Source of the DNA: Hypomyces perniciosus
Taxonomy: Eukaryota > Ascomycota > Sordariomycetes > Hypocreales > Hypocreaceae
Reading direction: 5' to 3'
DNA: 64,000 nucleotides
NCBI GenBank assembly: GCA_008477525.1
Contig: SPDT01000005.1
Location: forward strand, 2,914,001 to 2,978,000
The notes below the pieces were generated by a model. It saw only the letters and a list, made by a program, of their open reading frames with translations, ran no database searches and had not been told where the DNA came from. Made by a program: the position numbers and the translations under genes. Of this stretch, positions 24,217-35,861 are shown piece by piece (the first letter of the stretch is position 1; each line of letters opens with the position of its first letter).

Positions 24217-26307
24217 ATGGTCCAAGATTGGACGCGGGATTCGTTCCCTCGTCACCAGCCGTTTCAGCCTCAATACTATCCACCTGATCCCGCTGCTCGG
24301 CATCAGTCTTTTGCATCTGAGCGATACGCTCCCGATGCGGTCCCACGACACCAGCCGTTTCCACAAGAGCGCTGTGGTCCAGACGTACCTGAGAATAGTC
24401 GTTTTCAGGATGGCAACGACATGCGCCGACAGCCGCCGATGGTAAGTGACGAACATCTCTGGCCCCAATTTATAATCTGCTCACCACCAGGCTTCATAGC
24501 AAATCGAAGAGGCATTGCGAACGCATTGTGGTATCGCTGCTAAGCAATATTTCGTTGCAGCCATCACAGAGGATGGTGGTTCTATGACCTTCTTCAGTCC
24601 CAGCCCTGGACAGAGGCTAAGTGATAACACGATCCGCCAGTTTTTTGACGCAAACAAATTCCGTCAAGTCATGGCAAGGATCGACACAGGTTGGAAATTC
24701 TGGTTTGTTTTCTTGAGTGAGTTCATTCACTGATATCAATGAATTTAGGCGGTGACCCTATGTTGGACGATACATTTGGGTTTGATGACGGCTTTTATGG
24801 CCGTGCCTCCGCTTTTAGTCGGAGCAGGATGATGGATCGCCGAAGAAGTCCAGGCTTTGGTGATTGGGGTGGCAGCCCGGCCCGTCAAGGTCGCAAGCGC
24901 CCTCGAGGTCGGCACACAATCAATGACGACGATGATGTTCCTATAACGGTTTCTTCTCGAAAAGGTATCAAAATTGGTGATTCGACTGCTGTTTGGAACT
25001 TCTATGAACAGCGATTTAAGAACTGCCAACAGACTGCTTGCAAGCTGATAGCTAAGGCTTGGGTCAAAGCTGTTGAGCCTAAGAAGCAGTCAACACACCC
25101 TTACACCGGCAAGGATGAGAAGGCACCAGATTGGTGGCCAAAGCCATGGGGTCCGACAAGAGATGACAAGGTTCGGCACAAAGAGCCTGATCATTTGTAT
25201 AAGCGAGGTAAAATTGACATCTCCTGGTGAATACTAGTGATGACCGCTGACCAAGATAGAACGTGTCCACCTTCTTGCTCATATTCTGAGGCTGGTTATA
25301 GAACCCAACAACAAACAGCACGTCGATATTCAAAAATTGGGCCTCAATGTCAAGAAACTTGAGGAGACTACTGTCGAAGCGCTATCGTCGTTCTTCACAG
25401 ATAACGAGGCAAATGCGAAAAAGCGACCATACCTGAATGAGATCTTCAAGGTAGCCAGGCAAGAGGAGAGGTTCAAGAATGGCGAAATTGGTATGTTTGT
25501 TCCTCTACATGAGGCATTGATTCATTCACTAAGACAGTCAAAGATGGTTCCACCGAGGTATATGTCATGGCAGAGGACAAGGTGCCCGAGAGCTACGCCT
25601 CCGATAATGAGGACGGAGGATTTGTCAAGGACGAGGAAGAACACGATGTTTCGAGACCTAAGCCAACGGTGACGCAATGTTTGCCGCACATACACACGGC
25701 AACAACCGAACCAAGCCCTGCGTCAGGCTTACGTGCCCCCGCGTTCATGAATGATGGTATGCCTGTGAGGGCTCCTCATTTCCCTCCGCCGATGATGACG
25801 GATATTCCGCCACAGCAGCATACCTTTGTCGAAGGGGGACCGATCTCTGTTCACGGCCCTCAGCCCGTAACTACTACTACTGGTGGCAACATCCCCATAG
25901 ACATGGTTGCTAGTCCTCACGATGCCAGTCGAAGGCCGTCTGTGTTTAGCGACTACGCGAGTCCTGGAGGCAACATGTATGCCCAACAATGGCCGCCTGC
26001 CTCAGCCGGACCGACTACCTCTTCCATGTACCAGTACGCTCCTCCGCAACCGACTCCACAGCCAACCACCTTTGTCAGCCCAACTGTGCCTATGAACCCG
26101 ACGCAACCCTTCCTGCCCAGCTCGTTTGAAGGAGCCCCTCGAAACGAGTACGACCAAAATGGCAACCCCATTTTCCGAGCTGGGGACTTGCCTTCGACAC
26201 CAGTCGGCCAACAGCAGGGATACGGTTACACCATGCCCAATGATACGCGCGGGATACGGGTTATGACACAAGTTGTGGACCCAGCGCAACGGCCCCCGAT
26301 GCATTAG
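24217..26307 (+). CDS. DUF2841 / YDR124W-like helical-bundle protein
   Basis: Exons are 24217-24441, 24500-24689, 24749-25207, 25260-25490 and 25538-26307, giving 624 aa; introns are 47-59 nt and every junction keeps frame. The acceptor of intron 1 must be TAG at 24499, because the nearer CAG at 24490 gives an immediate stop. Seen: an N-terminal Pro/His/Gln-rich region with three spaced RHQ-S/P-F repeats, a conserved block near residues 76-138, a basic patch GRKRPRG, and the DUF2841 core at about residues 220-368. A long Pro/Gln/Ser-rich disordered tail follows. Family knowledge: DUF2841 covers yeast YDR124W and Aspergillus fumigatus proteins from the hrmA-associated clusters linked to colony biofilm form; molecular function is not settled. 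A nuclear regulatory role is plausible but inferred. Confidence 0.87.
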
Positions 26308-28132
26308 TCGGGATATCGTCTTTAGAGCATGATAATGACGGCGCCCCGGTTGAGACAGCACAGGACGCCATATACATAGAAACGCGTGACGAAATTTTGT
26401 TTTCTGGGTTTTGTTTTCTTCTATTTCGTGCTATTTGGGTGGCGATAACTGGATTCTGCAACTCACTTGGAAGCACTCTCTCTTCAGCAATAATCGATAC
26501 CCCTCTGTCAAGTATCTGATTCAAGGGTGGTAATTCGAGTTTCTGGAAAACATTTACGGTAGTTTTTGTGGATTGCCTGTTCTATTCGCAGCAGTTTCAG
26601 CTTGAGCGTTCGTGTTTTGAGATCTGGGCGAGGTCTGGGACATTCAGCTTCCCTAATTGGACGATGGTCGCACTATTTGCTTGTTCACGCTGTACCAGAT
26701 AACCGCTACCATCCATCCACTTGCGCCGTTTTTATTGGTATTTGTTTGGCCTTGCTTGTATTCAAATGGGTAGGCCTGCTTTGAGCGGATACTCTTCATG
26801 TTGGCATTCACTTTTGATCTGTTTTATTGTTCTGGGTCGGCATTCTGGCCATGCCCCGATGTCACTCCTAGGGGGGTTCACGATTGACGGGCAGAAATAT
26901 TTTGGCTTGTGGCATTCTCAACCGAGTTCTCAGCCGCACATGCCAGGTTGCATGTGGCAGCGACTCCAATTTCTCTGAAGTAGAGCAGCGGGATCATTCT
27001 GAAGGCGGCACCTGAAAATTTTACTTTCTATTGGCCACCCTTTTTTGAGCCTTTGTTTAGTGGTTTTTTTTTGAAGTGGATTTACAAGGAGCAAGGAGAG
27101 GGAATGGCAAGGTTGGGCCGTTTTCTGGAGGAGTTGACAATTTCCTGGGCGCGCGCCTGTTGTTTTGGATATTTGTTTTGTGTTTTATTGCAGGCCATTC
27201 CCATTATGATCATGGGTCATTTGTTGCATTGACTTTACACACATTTGGGTTGATTTATTCCCCAGTGGCAGGAAGCAATGGGTGGACCATTGGATGGGGT
27301 TTCTGATGATGGGGAGACGCGGCTCGGCACTCGAGAGGTCTTGAGTGGACTCTGGAATCCGATGCCGTGGCGGGCATGTCGACCGAGATGAAGTAAGGCT
27401 CTTGGGGGCTGGATTTGGGGGGATACGAAGCCGGATGACCCCCCTGAGCTGCGTGACAGGGGACAGGCAATGTCGATGGATACTCCGTAGTAGTACTACA
27501 TATGTAGGACTTAACTGTGTGCAATTTTTCTACTTAGAAGTGCCTAGAAGTGCTTTGAGTCTTTGATTTGCCCAAGTGAGCCATGTCGTTTAGATAGGTA
27601 TGCCCCATTCGGATGCTTGTTTGCAGGCAGGCAGGCCGGGGGTATGGCATGTTGTTTTTTCTTCAGCTGCCGCACGCGGGACTTGAAGTTATGCCTACCG
27701 GCATTAAAATCTTGAATCGTATCCTCGTTCAGCCTGGAGGAGGGGGGGAGGGATATGGATAAGTCCAGCGGCTGAGGGTTCTGGGGGGGGGGCGTGGCAA
27801 TATAGGACGTTGTTCAGGTGAAGAAGATCGGTGAGGTTACTGATATATTTTTAACATGATTCTATGGGGATGCGAAGAGATTTGTTTGTATTAGACAGGC
27901 CTTGTTTGGAGTGAGTATACTTTATGATATCACATGCCATGTATGCAGTGTCTATCGTCAAGGTATTCCAATTCTTCCTTTTACATGTCAATCTCTTGCA
28001 GAGCCTTTCTAAATGGCATTTTATCTACCGTGAAAGCTCACAGTTCCGGACCATACCGAGGTTGCCCATATCATTCCGTATTTACTTCGTAAAAGCCAAT
28101 GACTTCACCTGCAGAACATGACTCAGGAGTCT

Positions 28133-28170
28133 TTAAGGATACAACACGCCATTAAGGATACAACACGCCA
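28133..28170. repeat. Perfect 2 x 19-bp tandem duplication
   Basis: The unit TTAAGGATACAACACGCCA is repeated head to tail with no change at 28133-28151 and 28152-28170. The absence of divergence points to a recent duplication in non-coding DNA. Confidence 0.9.
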
Positions 28171-28249
28171 TTGCTTAATCGCAATATACTTACTTGTTCG
28201 GGACGTCATTCCACTGAAAGCCAGCGAGCGTCATGCATGAGCGGTGGTT

Positions 28250-28267
28250 GGCTGGCTGGCTGGCTGG
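28250..28267. repeat. GGCT microsatellite
   Basis: About four and a half GGCT units in non-coding sequence downstream of both flanking genes. Confidence 0.75.
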
Positions 28268-29393
28268 TGGTGGGAAGAGAGCACTACATTACGAAGTACA
28301 TGGCATGGAACTGCGGGGAATTTCCCGCCTTGTTTGTTCTCGACTCGCTCCGGTTTGCGTATCTGTTGCCTTTGCTGATGGGAAGAAAATTCCCGGTTGG
28401 GCTGAGAGCAGGGATGCAGTGCTTCCCCCTGTTGTTGTTGTTCTTCTTCGTCTTCCTTGGTTTGATGTCAAAACTATAGTTTACTTTCAGAAAAAAGTAT
28501 GTATCCGTTGCCGTTCCCTGTCCCACTGACGGAATCATCGAAATAGCCGAAGGAAGGAAAAATAAAAAGGAAAAAAAAATGCAACGTAGGCATGTCTCAG
28601 CCACTCCTGATATGCACGTTTCCTCAACAAGCGTGCGAAAGACGTAGTAGTAGTACTATTACGGAGTAGCACTCCCACTGGAGACGCAAGATGCATGCAC
28701 GGGCTGCCTCGGGCGAGGTGGACCGTGGGATATGCAAGTTCAGCTTCCGCGCCACCTATCGCGAGACACACAGACACACACGCCTCTTTTGCCTCGCCGT
28801 GCGCGCACCGTTTGAACAAGGGAGGGGGGGCGTGTCTATGAAAACGGACGGGCTTTCAGCCTCCGAGGGGGAAAACAAGGTCATCCATGCAGATGGGCAC
28901 CAACAAAACAAAAACAAAGGGCAAAAAGGACTGTTGTTGAATTACCAATGTATTTCATTGTTACCCTACCTATGAACGGAGTAGACCAGCCCAAACGCTG
29001 TGTTCCCCCGATTCCCCCCCTCCCCTTGACGACCCTTCAAGAAAATCCGCCCAACGCCAAGTCGCTGAAAAGAACAAAGTCTGACTTTGAGGGAAAGGAA
29101 GTTCCTCATCGTAGTTCGACCCGTGGGTGTTGAAAAAAAAAACAAATACAAGAAGGGTCCACAGAAAATAGGCAAAATCATATCAAAAAATAAAGGGTTC
29201 ATGCGTAGCCGAGACAGACCGAGACAGTAGTATAGGTAAGTGGGCATATTCGACGTAACTTTGGCAAGATCCGCGTCACAAGCTGTGCAGCTCCTCGACC
29301 AGTCTCTCGGCCTGTCGCAAAAACCAAGTAAGCTTAAAAATATCGCCCTAAGATAGGCAAAGGAGGAAATGATACCAATGCTTCCCCGGGCGC

Positions 29394-30414
29394 CTAGCTC
29401 GGTGGGAGACCAGTATTGGGCTCTTCCTTGGGTTGCGGCGGCTCGAGACCAGCGTTTTGCGCAACCCTCTTCCATGTCTCCAGCTCGCGATAGAGCCGCT
29501 CACATTCCTGCTTGAGCTTATCGTTAGATGCGCTGAGTTCCGTGATCGCCTGCTCCGTAAGCAGTTTCTCTAAGGTCCACTTCTCAATGTTCTGCTGCTC
29601 ATTCTCTTTAAGCTGAGTAATGAAGCTCACTGCGCGCTGCAGAATCGAGCCCTTGTTCTTTTCGCATCCAGGCACGATCTTGGCCAATTCATTAATGCCT
29701 TCGTTGATCGTTTCACGTCGGCGACGTTCCACTGTCCCATCGTGTCAGTCCTCGCTCTGCTCATGCCTTCATCGTATGTGCCTTTCCAGTCTTACCCTCT
29801 TTGTGATTGTCCTTGCGCATCTTATGCCATTCTTCCGACCCAACACTAGGCTTCGGGTTTGGAGTAGGAGCCGCCGGGGCGTACCTATGAGCCTGCGGCG
29901 GTGGCGGTGGAGGAACTCCATTTGGTGGTGGAGGCGGATTCTGGTTGACAGATGGGTCCATCATCGGATCTGGTTGCTGTGTCACATCTGGGTTGAACGT
30001 ATTGTCGTGCTTATAAGCGTTATCATGCCCATGGTCCGGCTCGACCGTCCCTTGGGCCGCGAACTGCTCCTCCGTCGATGGAGGTACGTGGAGGGTTGGA
30101 TACATCCCAAGAGCAGCCTGGGCCGTGCTCGTCGCGTTTGAAGGGTCTGATGCATCAGTGTGGTCGGCGGCGGCGGCCTGCTGAAGGGCATTGAAATCAG
30201 CGACACTTACGCCGCTGGCCGCGGCGGCGTGAGAGACCTCCATGGCGTTTTCCATGAAGGCAGCCGTGTCAGCTGGTGAGGCTGACATGGTGGCAGGTGG
30301 GGCAACACGTTTCGTACGTCCAAGATGAGGGCTGTCGAGTTCGCGCTTTCGCTTCTGGCCAGGGGAACCAGGGAAGCCAGAGAGATCGGGATGCTCAGTC
30401 ACAATCTCGGCCAT
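29394..30414 (-). CDS. CBF1: Cbf1-type bHLH transcription factor
   Basis: Exons in transcription order are 30414-29796 and 29731-29394, giving 318 aa; the 64-nt intron splits a Val codon inside the DNA-binding basic region. Seen: a basic region with the His-Glu-Arg triad spaced i, i+4, i+8 (in HKEVERRRR), which in this family reads CACGTG. Helix 1 (ETINEGINELAKIVP), a loop with KNKGSIL, helix 2 and a leucine-rich coiled-coil extension follow to about residue 300. The N-terminal half is Pro/Ala/Asn-rich and disordered, with a basic KRKRE stretch that could be a nuclear signal. Family knowledge: Cbf1 binds E-boxes at centromeres and sulfur-amino-acid promoters in yeast; its filamentous homologues are less studied. 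An upstream in-frame ATG exists at 30483, but MAEIVTEHPDL is the usual-looking start. Confidence 0.87.
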
Positions 30415-30887
30415 TATCCTCCTTGGTAGGTGTGCAGAGTATGGGGGCCTCACAGACAGCGCGAGGTGGTCAACAAACGTCAAAGTTTGCCAAGTCTACC
30501 AGTAGCTTGAGTCTGAGACGCAGCAAGTTAGAAGCGTCCGAATACGTGAGCTGGCATTAACAAAAGGCAACAAGGAAACGCGGCAGAAGAAATGAAGCGG
30601 CCGAGTTCATCAGCTGATGGAGAGTGTCATGTCAGATCAAGTGTGAGTGAGGTTGGTGAGATCGCTTCTTGCTCAACTCGCGCCAAAGCGTGTTCAGTAG
30701 AGTGTGAAGCTAAACTGGTGCAAAGAGCGGGCAGGAATAGGGCATGGTGCAAGAAATCAGTGCATGCAGCACCAAGATCCAAGATTCATCGTGGCTTCAC
30801 TTGAGGCCCGGAGCAGTGACAATTCCTGGTGGCATTGTCACGGTCGCTGTCACGATGCCGGTCTTGGTTGGACACTTCCAAACAAAA

Positions 30888-30914
30888 GACAGACAGACAG
30901 ACAGATAGACAGAA
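30888..30914. repeat. ACAG microsatellite
   Basis: About six ACAG units with one change (ATAG), roughly 480 bp upstream of the CBF1-like start codon on the opposite strand. Confidence 0.75.
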
Positions 30915-31894
30915 AAAGCGACGATGGTGATTCAGTCACCAAATGTGGGGAAGAGATGATGCATCTCATGATGCGATACGATGCGATGACGATATGCAAA
31001 CTTGATCGCGAAAAGCGATGATGCCACGCCCGTGGGAAATTGGCAGAAAAAACTGCTCGCATTTTTTTCCCATTGCCTGCGCCTGTCTGTCTGTCGCATT
31101 GCCCGACGCCATCAAAAATTCGCAGTAGAGCCCTCTTAGAGGGCATCGTGAACGAGACAGGAGTTTGCATGAGAAGCGACATACCGCGAAGATCATGTGC
31201 TTGCAGGACGCCAGATCACGGGTTGGCCGTCTCACGTGTTTTGCGTGATCAATCTCGTGATATCGCGCGAACGGGGTCCGGGACGAGGTGTGTAAGTCAA
31301 AGGAAACAGCCGGCAGATTCGAGAAAACCGTCAGAAAAAAATAAATAAATAACAGGGGCAGATGGAGGAACGGCTCGCAAAGGTCGGAAGGCCCAACCAG
31401 GCAATATCTTTATGCTACAGGTGCTGATTGTCCTCGTCAATCTGGCGTCTAATGTTGCTGAGAGTCGAGGGAGAGGCGCCAGGTCACGCGGCAGTGAAGG
31501 AGGCAACACGTGCAGGCATGGTGGGCGAGCCTGGCTGATAAAATAACTGGCCAGAATGAGGGGGGCTCCAGGTGAGAACTGCTGCCTGAGGCCGTGATCA
31601 GTTTCCTGCCAGCCAATCGCGGCCCGCAGCTGGGCCATGACAGCTGGAGGGGATGGCTGCCTCTACTAGAACACCAAGTACTATGTACTATGTACTACTA
31701 CTTCGTACCCCTACCACTATCAACTTAAACAGCACCCCGTATATATGATATAGTACATACAGCTCGCAGGGCGTGATATGGACGGTTCTTCATGCTGCAG
31801 TCGAGTCCGCACCGGCCCATCTCCATCTGCAGGCAAGCTTCGATCACAGGGCCAAGAAGCGAGGCGAGCGAGACAAACAGACATGGCCTGGCCT

Positions 31895-31912
31895 CCCCCC
31901 CCCCCCCCCCCC
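31895..31912. repeat. 18-nt C homopolymer followed by CA repeat
   Basis: A run of 18 C bases followed directly by ACACACACA. Homopolymer length is easily misread in sequencing. It lies in non-coding DNA. Confidence 0.85.
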
Positions 31913-33782
31913 ACACACACATACAATGCGGCTGGTGGGGCCGAGCGCGGCTCAATCACACGGTACCTGTGACAGAATGGCGTCCCCTCAGGATTCGATG
32001 TGACCTTTGTTAACGTCTCCCACTCCATCATCTCATCGTATCACTGGGCCGCCCACCACACTTCTGCCTCCATCTCAAGCGCCCTGCTGCCCAGTTCGAG
32101 ATGTGTACCTGCAGTCAGTCGTCACCTGATGGGATCGTCGAATCACTTGACAGACATTTGTCGACTCAGGTGAACAGGTGAAACATGTCATCATTCCCCC
32201 AGTCCTTGTTTGGTCCATCACAGACATGTCGATGCCGACCCGACCATCCAACCATGCTCGGCACACGCAATCTTCCATACTTTTTACTTTATGCATCTGT
32301 GAATCGTATATCTTCAAGACCGGCACTGGGCGACACAGCCCCCCTTCTAAATCCACATATTCCCCTCATGGTAATACGACAGGTCACTACCGTCAATGCA
32401 AGTGACCGCGCAACAGATATTGGCTCGGAGAGGTGGGGAATGATTTTCAAATTACTGACTCCATAGATACTACTACATACATCCGCAAGGCAACTGAAAC
32501 TGGGAAGCGATAGATAGTGTTGGGCAACCAAGCAACTTCAAACATCCAATCCACGCACACACGCTTGTCACACATATTAATTGCACACACCAACAAGTCC
32601 CGAAGCTACTCGGCTGGAAGCCACATGAGTGGATCGACTGCCTCTTCAATTTCAAGTTATGTCACTGGTGCCTAAATTGATTTCCTCCCCCCCCCCAATC
32701 TCCTACTTCGCACTCTCAGCGAAGTCCTGGAGCTAGGAGGATGTTGATCGATGCGAAGATGAACAGTCAGGACCGGGCCGGGCCGGCGACGACGATCGGC
32801 CCCACTGCGGACTATCAAACGCTGGTTTTTCTTCTTGACCTCTCGAATTATATCATAGTACAAAGTACTTTGTACTGATTTAACGTGTCAGGTCCTTTCT
32901 ATGGATCAAGGGAGGCGTCCAGCTTGAATTGACCACTTGCTAGAGTTTGCCATGCAGGAACAGAGAGGTAGTCGCCGACCTAGAAGCCATTACGACATGT
33001 CTTTTGTGATATGTGGGACATGGCCTATCTATGCACATATGCCTGTCAACCACCTTGAGACGTTCTTGGCTTTAATGGGAAATAATGGAGTTCTTATGGA
33101 CCAGGTAGCGGCAATTCGATCATTCCCTGAGATACTGTGTTGAGGCTTATGAACTTACCCTACATTAACATATAAAAAAGAAATCCCTAGGAAATCCAAC
33201 TAAATCTATCCAATTTAATTTTAATTAGTAGATTTTACTCTTGTTTGGGATTCATTCGTTTCTCTTTCTTCTTCATTGGTGCTCGTACCAGTTCATCATG
33301 AGCATGGATGTAAACATCACTGGAACGCCAATGCCCTATTGATGATTTGAATCAAGTTATTAAATCCGCTTCTAGCCAGGGGAGTATTCTCATGTCCCAA
33401 ACTCCCCGAAAGCAGGTAGTCATTAAAAATACCCACAGAACTTCCGGTTAGTAGTCAACGATGGCTTGGGCTTCAGCGAGTTTTTGGCGGGATTTTCTCT
33501 CTTAGTACGAATCATCGAGCATCCGTGACGTATACCATCTGATTCCAGATCAAAATATGCTTGGGATATGGAAACTTGAATAGGTATCCTCAAGACACCC
33601 CGAAATACTGGCTGCTAGGTAGCGTCCTACGTGCCTAGCATTCCATGTCACAATAAATCAAGGTTCGGGTCCCGGATGCACAAGGAACTGTTCAATCAGA
33701 CACGTGCTTCTTTCCATCACAAAATAAACCCCCAAGCCTTGATGATCTCCCAACTCCATTCCCAGCCAACCAATCGGACAGC

Positions 33783-34569
33783 CTATGCCTTCCGTCGCTT
33801 CCCACCTGTCTTTTCACTTGTCTCCGCCGCCGTGGTGCTCCCCGTTGCTGCAAGAACCGCATCCAGTAGCTCCGGACTCGAATTCAGGATCTCCTGTGAT
33901 TCTGACTTGATGCGTTTAGGATCCCGCTTGCCGATAATGGGCACGGTTGTGGCTAGAAGCTCCTGGAAGGGGGCGACGACGAAGTAGCCACTCTCATCGA
34001 AGAAGGACGAGAATGGCTTCGACACTTCAAATGTTTGTGATTTTGATGATTTGTTTGTGATGGTTATGGTGAGCTTGTACGTGGGATCGTTCTTCTTTGT
34101 CGAGCTGGCGATGGAGATCTGGTCTCTGTTAGTCTGTGCTCCCAGGTATTCGGCATCAGTCCCAATCGCCCACCTTCTCTCCAGACGGTGCTGTGCCTTG
34201 ATATATAACTCCATTCTCCACAAACATCAGCCATAGCGTGAGCCCGCCATTGAGAACCGTATAGATGGCCACGGCAACCGCAGTGTAGAGTTTCGTGTTC
34301 TCAAAGCCGAGCTTGTAGTCCCAGGCGAAGCACGCTGCGGCAAGGAGGAATGCACTATATCCAAGGCCCAACCGGACATCCACCAAGAAGTGCGACTGCT
34401 TAAATTTTAGAGAATTGAGGTAGTTGGGGACCGCATCGTCGGAAGTGTTCTTGAGGTCTATGGGCCACGGTGTCAGCTTGTGCGCCATGCACGCGGTTTC
34501 GCGCAAGGGGGACAAAGGATACACACCTGCTAGATTATAGACAGAGATCTTTTCTGAGGAGGTCGCCAT
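33783..34569 (-). CDS. SPC2: Signal peptidase complex subunit 2 (SPC25)
   Basis: Exons in transcription order are 34569-34527, 34457-34174 and 34118-33783, giving 220 aa; introns are 69 and 55 nt. Family knowledge: Spc2 is the non-catalytic subunit of the ER signal peptidase that helps couple it to the Sec61 translocon. Seen: a cytosolic N-terminal part with the family pattern DLKNTSDDAVPNYL; two membrane helices in the middle (around residues 50-70 and 75-95), both ends facing the cytosol; then a beta-rich C-terminal domain ending in a basic tail KRRKA. The first exon codes for only 14 residues plus one base, but the join reads smoothly into the conserved block. It is divergent from EMC3, with 291 bp between starts. 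Confidence 0.9.
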
Positions 34570-34860
34570 GATTGCGGCTGTTTTGCAATAATGTGCGAAG
34601 ACGGGGAGTTCCAGGCGATGGGTGGGAGTACGGGAGAGGTGGCCTGTCTGTAAGTTAAGCTCTGGAGGCTGTCCCGAAGAGTGTGGAGCTGCCGGTGGCG
34701 GCGGTAGAATACTCCGTAGTGCATCGCTGGCTTCACCACCACAGACAGCTCAATTTACCTCCTCCCGCAGCATCACTGTCGATAATTGACAGGACAGGAT
34801 AGGCTGAACACACTGTCGCATCGACTTTGACAGCGAGCTCCGGTCGCATTCTACATCAAA
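34570..34860. promoter_or_regulatory. Shared 291-bp promoter region of SPC2 and EMC3
   Basis: Only 291 bp separate the start codons of two divergent genes that both serve ER protein biogenesis, so their promoters must overlap or abut. A near-copy of the decamer complement (ATACTCCGTA) lies at 34709-34718. No TATA box is clear. Confidence 0.6.
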
Positions 34861-35800
34861 ATGGCGCAAATCCCGGTCCAGACGCTCCATCGGGACCCCC
34901 AGTTGTTGTAGGTCTCCATGCTTCCAGCCAGACGACAAGACACGCTGACGCAGACAGCTACTGGATCCTGATCCCCATCACCGTTGTCATGATCCTTACC
35001 GGAGTTCTCCGTCACTATGCGTCCGTTCTGATGGCCACGACCCCTAAGAAGCTCGATGCCAAAGCTATGCGCGAGCAACGCTCTCTCGCTCAGGGAGTCT
35101 CTCTGCGATCCAACTATCATGTCCTGTCGCAGAAGTCTTTCGAAGCAAGGCGCGAGGTTCTCATTGCGGGCTATGAATCCGGTGCCTATCTGAAGGCGCC
35201 ACATCAGAAGGGCCAGCCCCCGGCGAATCCGATGACAGACCCGGGCGCTATGGAGGGCATGATGGGAATGATGAAGAACAACATGGCCATGATTATCCCG
35301 AATACTTTGATTATGAGCTGGATCAATGCCTTCTTCAGCGGCTATGTGATCAGTACGTTGACACCATGATGTTGGAGGCCTAGGCGCAGCACTGACTTCC
35401 TTGTAGTGAAGCTGCCGTTCCCCATTACTATCAAGTTCAAGAGCATGCTGCAGGCTGGCGTGCAGACCAAGGATATGGACCCTCGATGGATGTCAAGTAT
35501 CAGCTGGTATTTCCTTTGCATCTTTGGTCTCCAGTTCGTCTACGTTTTCCTGCTTGGAAGTGACAACGGTGAGTTTGGTTATTTGCCCCTGATGCTACAG
35601 ACCACGAACTAAATGATTGCACAGCTGCTAGTCAAGTTGCGCAACAGATGCAGGCGCAGCAGATGCCTATGGGCCCAATGGCTCCTGGCCAAGATCCTGA
35701 CAAGATGTTCAAGGCCGAGGCTGAGAACCTTGCCGTGGTTGAACATTATTCCGTCCTGGATGATGTTGAGGAGCGGCTCCTGGCGGGTATCAAGGTGTAG
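34861..35800 (+). CDS. EMC3: ER membrane protein complex subunit 3 (EMC3)
   Basis: Exons are 34861-34907, 34958-35352, 35407-35568 and 35625-35800, giving 259 aa, typical for fungal Emc3. Introns are 50-56 nt. Family knowledge: Emc3 belongs to the Oxa1 superfamily (DUF106) with TMCO1 and Get1, and forms the insertase groove of the ER membrane complex for tail-anchored and multi-pass proteins. Seen: the N-terminal RDPQLFYWILIPIT block leading into TM1, a cytosolic coiled coil, a methionine-rich stretch (EGMMGMMKNNM) before TM2, the KLPFPITIKFK segment, and TM3 near WYFLCIFGLQFVYVFLL. The first intron splits a Phe codon (TT^C). If unspliced, a TAG stop follows at once, so splicing is required. 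Confidence 0.93.
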
Positions 35801-35861
35801 ATTTATGGTAGATGGACAAGATAAAAAGAAAATTACATGATGCCATGCTCGTCTAGCCAAT

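Larger units (their letters stand above)
26308..29393. other. Intergenic region between the DUF2841 gene and CBF1-like gene
   Basis: About 3.1 kb between convergent stops. T-rich downstream of the DUF2841 gene (probable 3' UTR), then mixed sequence with G-runs, a GGCT microsatellite and a two-unit 19-bp tandem repeat. Decamer near-copies occur at 27480 and 28660. No supported gene. Confidence 0.5.
30415..33782. other. Intergenic region between CBF1-like gene and SPC2
   Basis: About 3.4 kb. The first kilobase should hold the bHLH promoter. An ACAG microsatellite and an 18-nt C-run lie within. From about 33.1 to 33.6 kb the sequence is A/T-rich with no open frame and may be a decayed repeat, but I can show no element ends. 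No supported gene. Confidence 0.5.

Noticed and set aside
31233..31512. Two CACGTG E-boxes upstream of the CBF1-like gene as evidence of autoregulation
   Set aside because: The hexamer is expected about once per 4 kb and occurs at many unrelated places here, so two sites 0.8-1.1 kb upstream are not informative.
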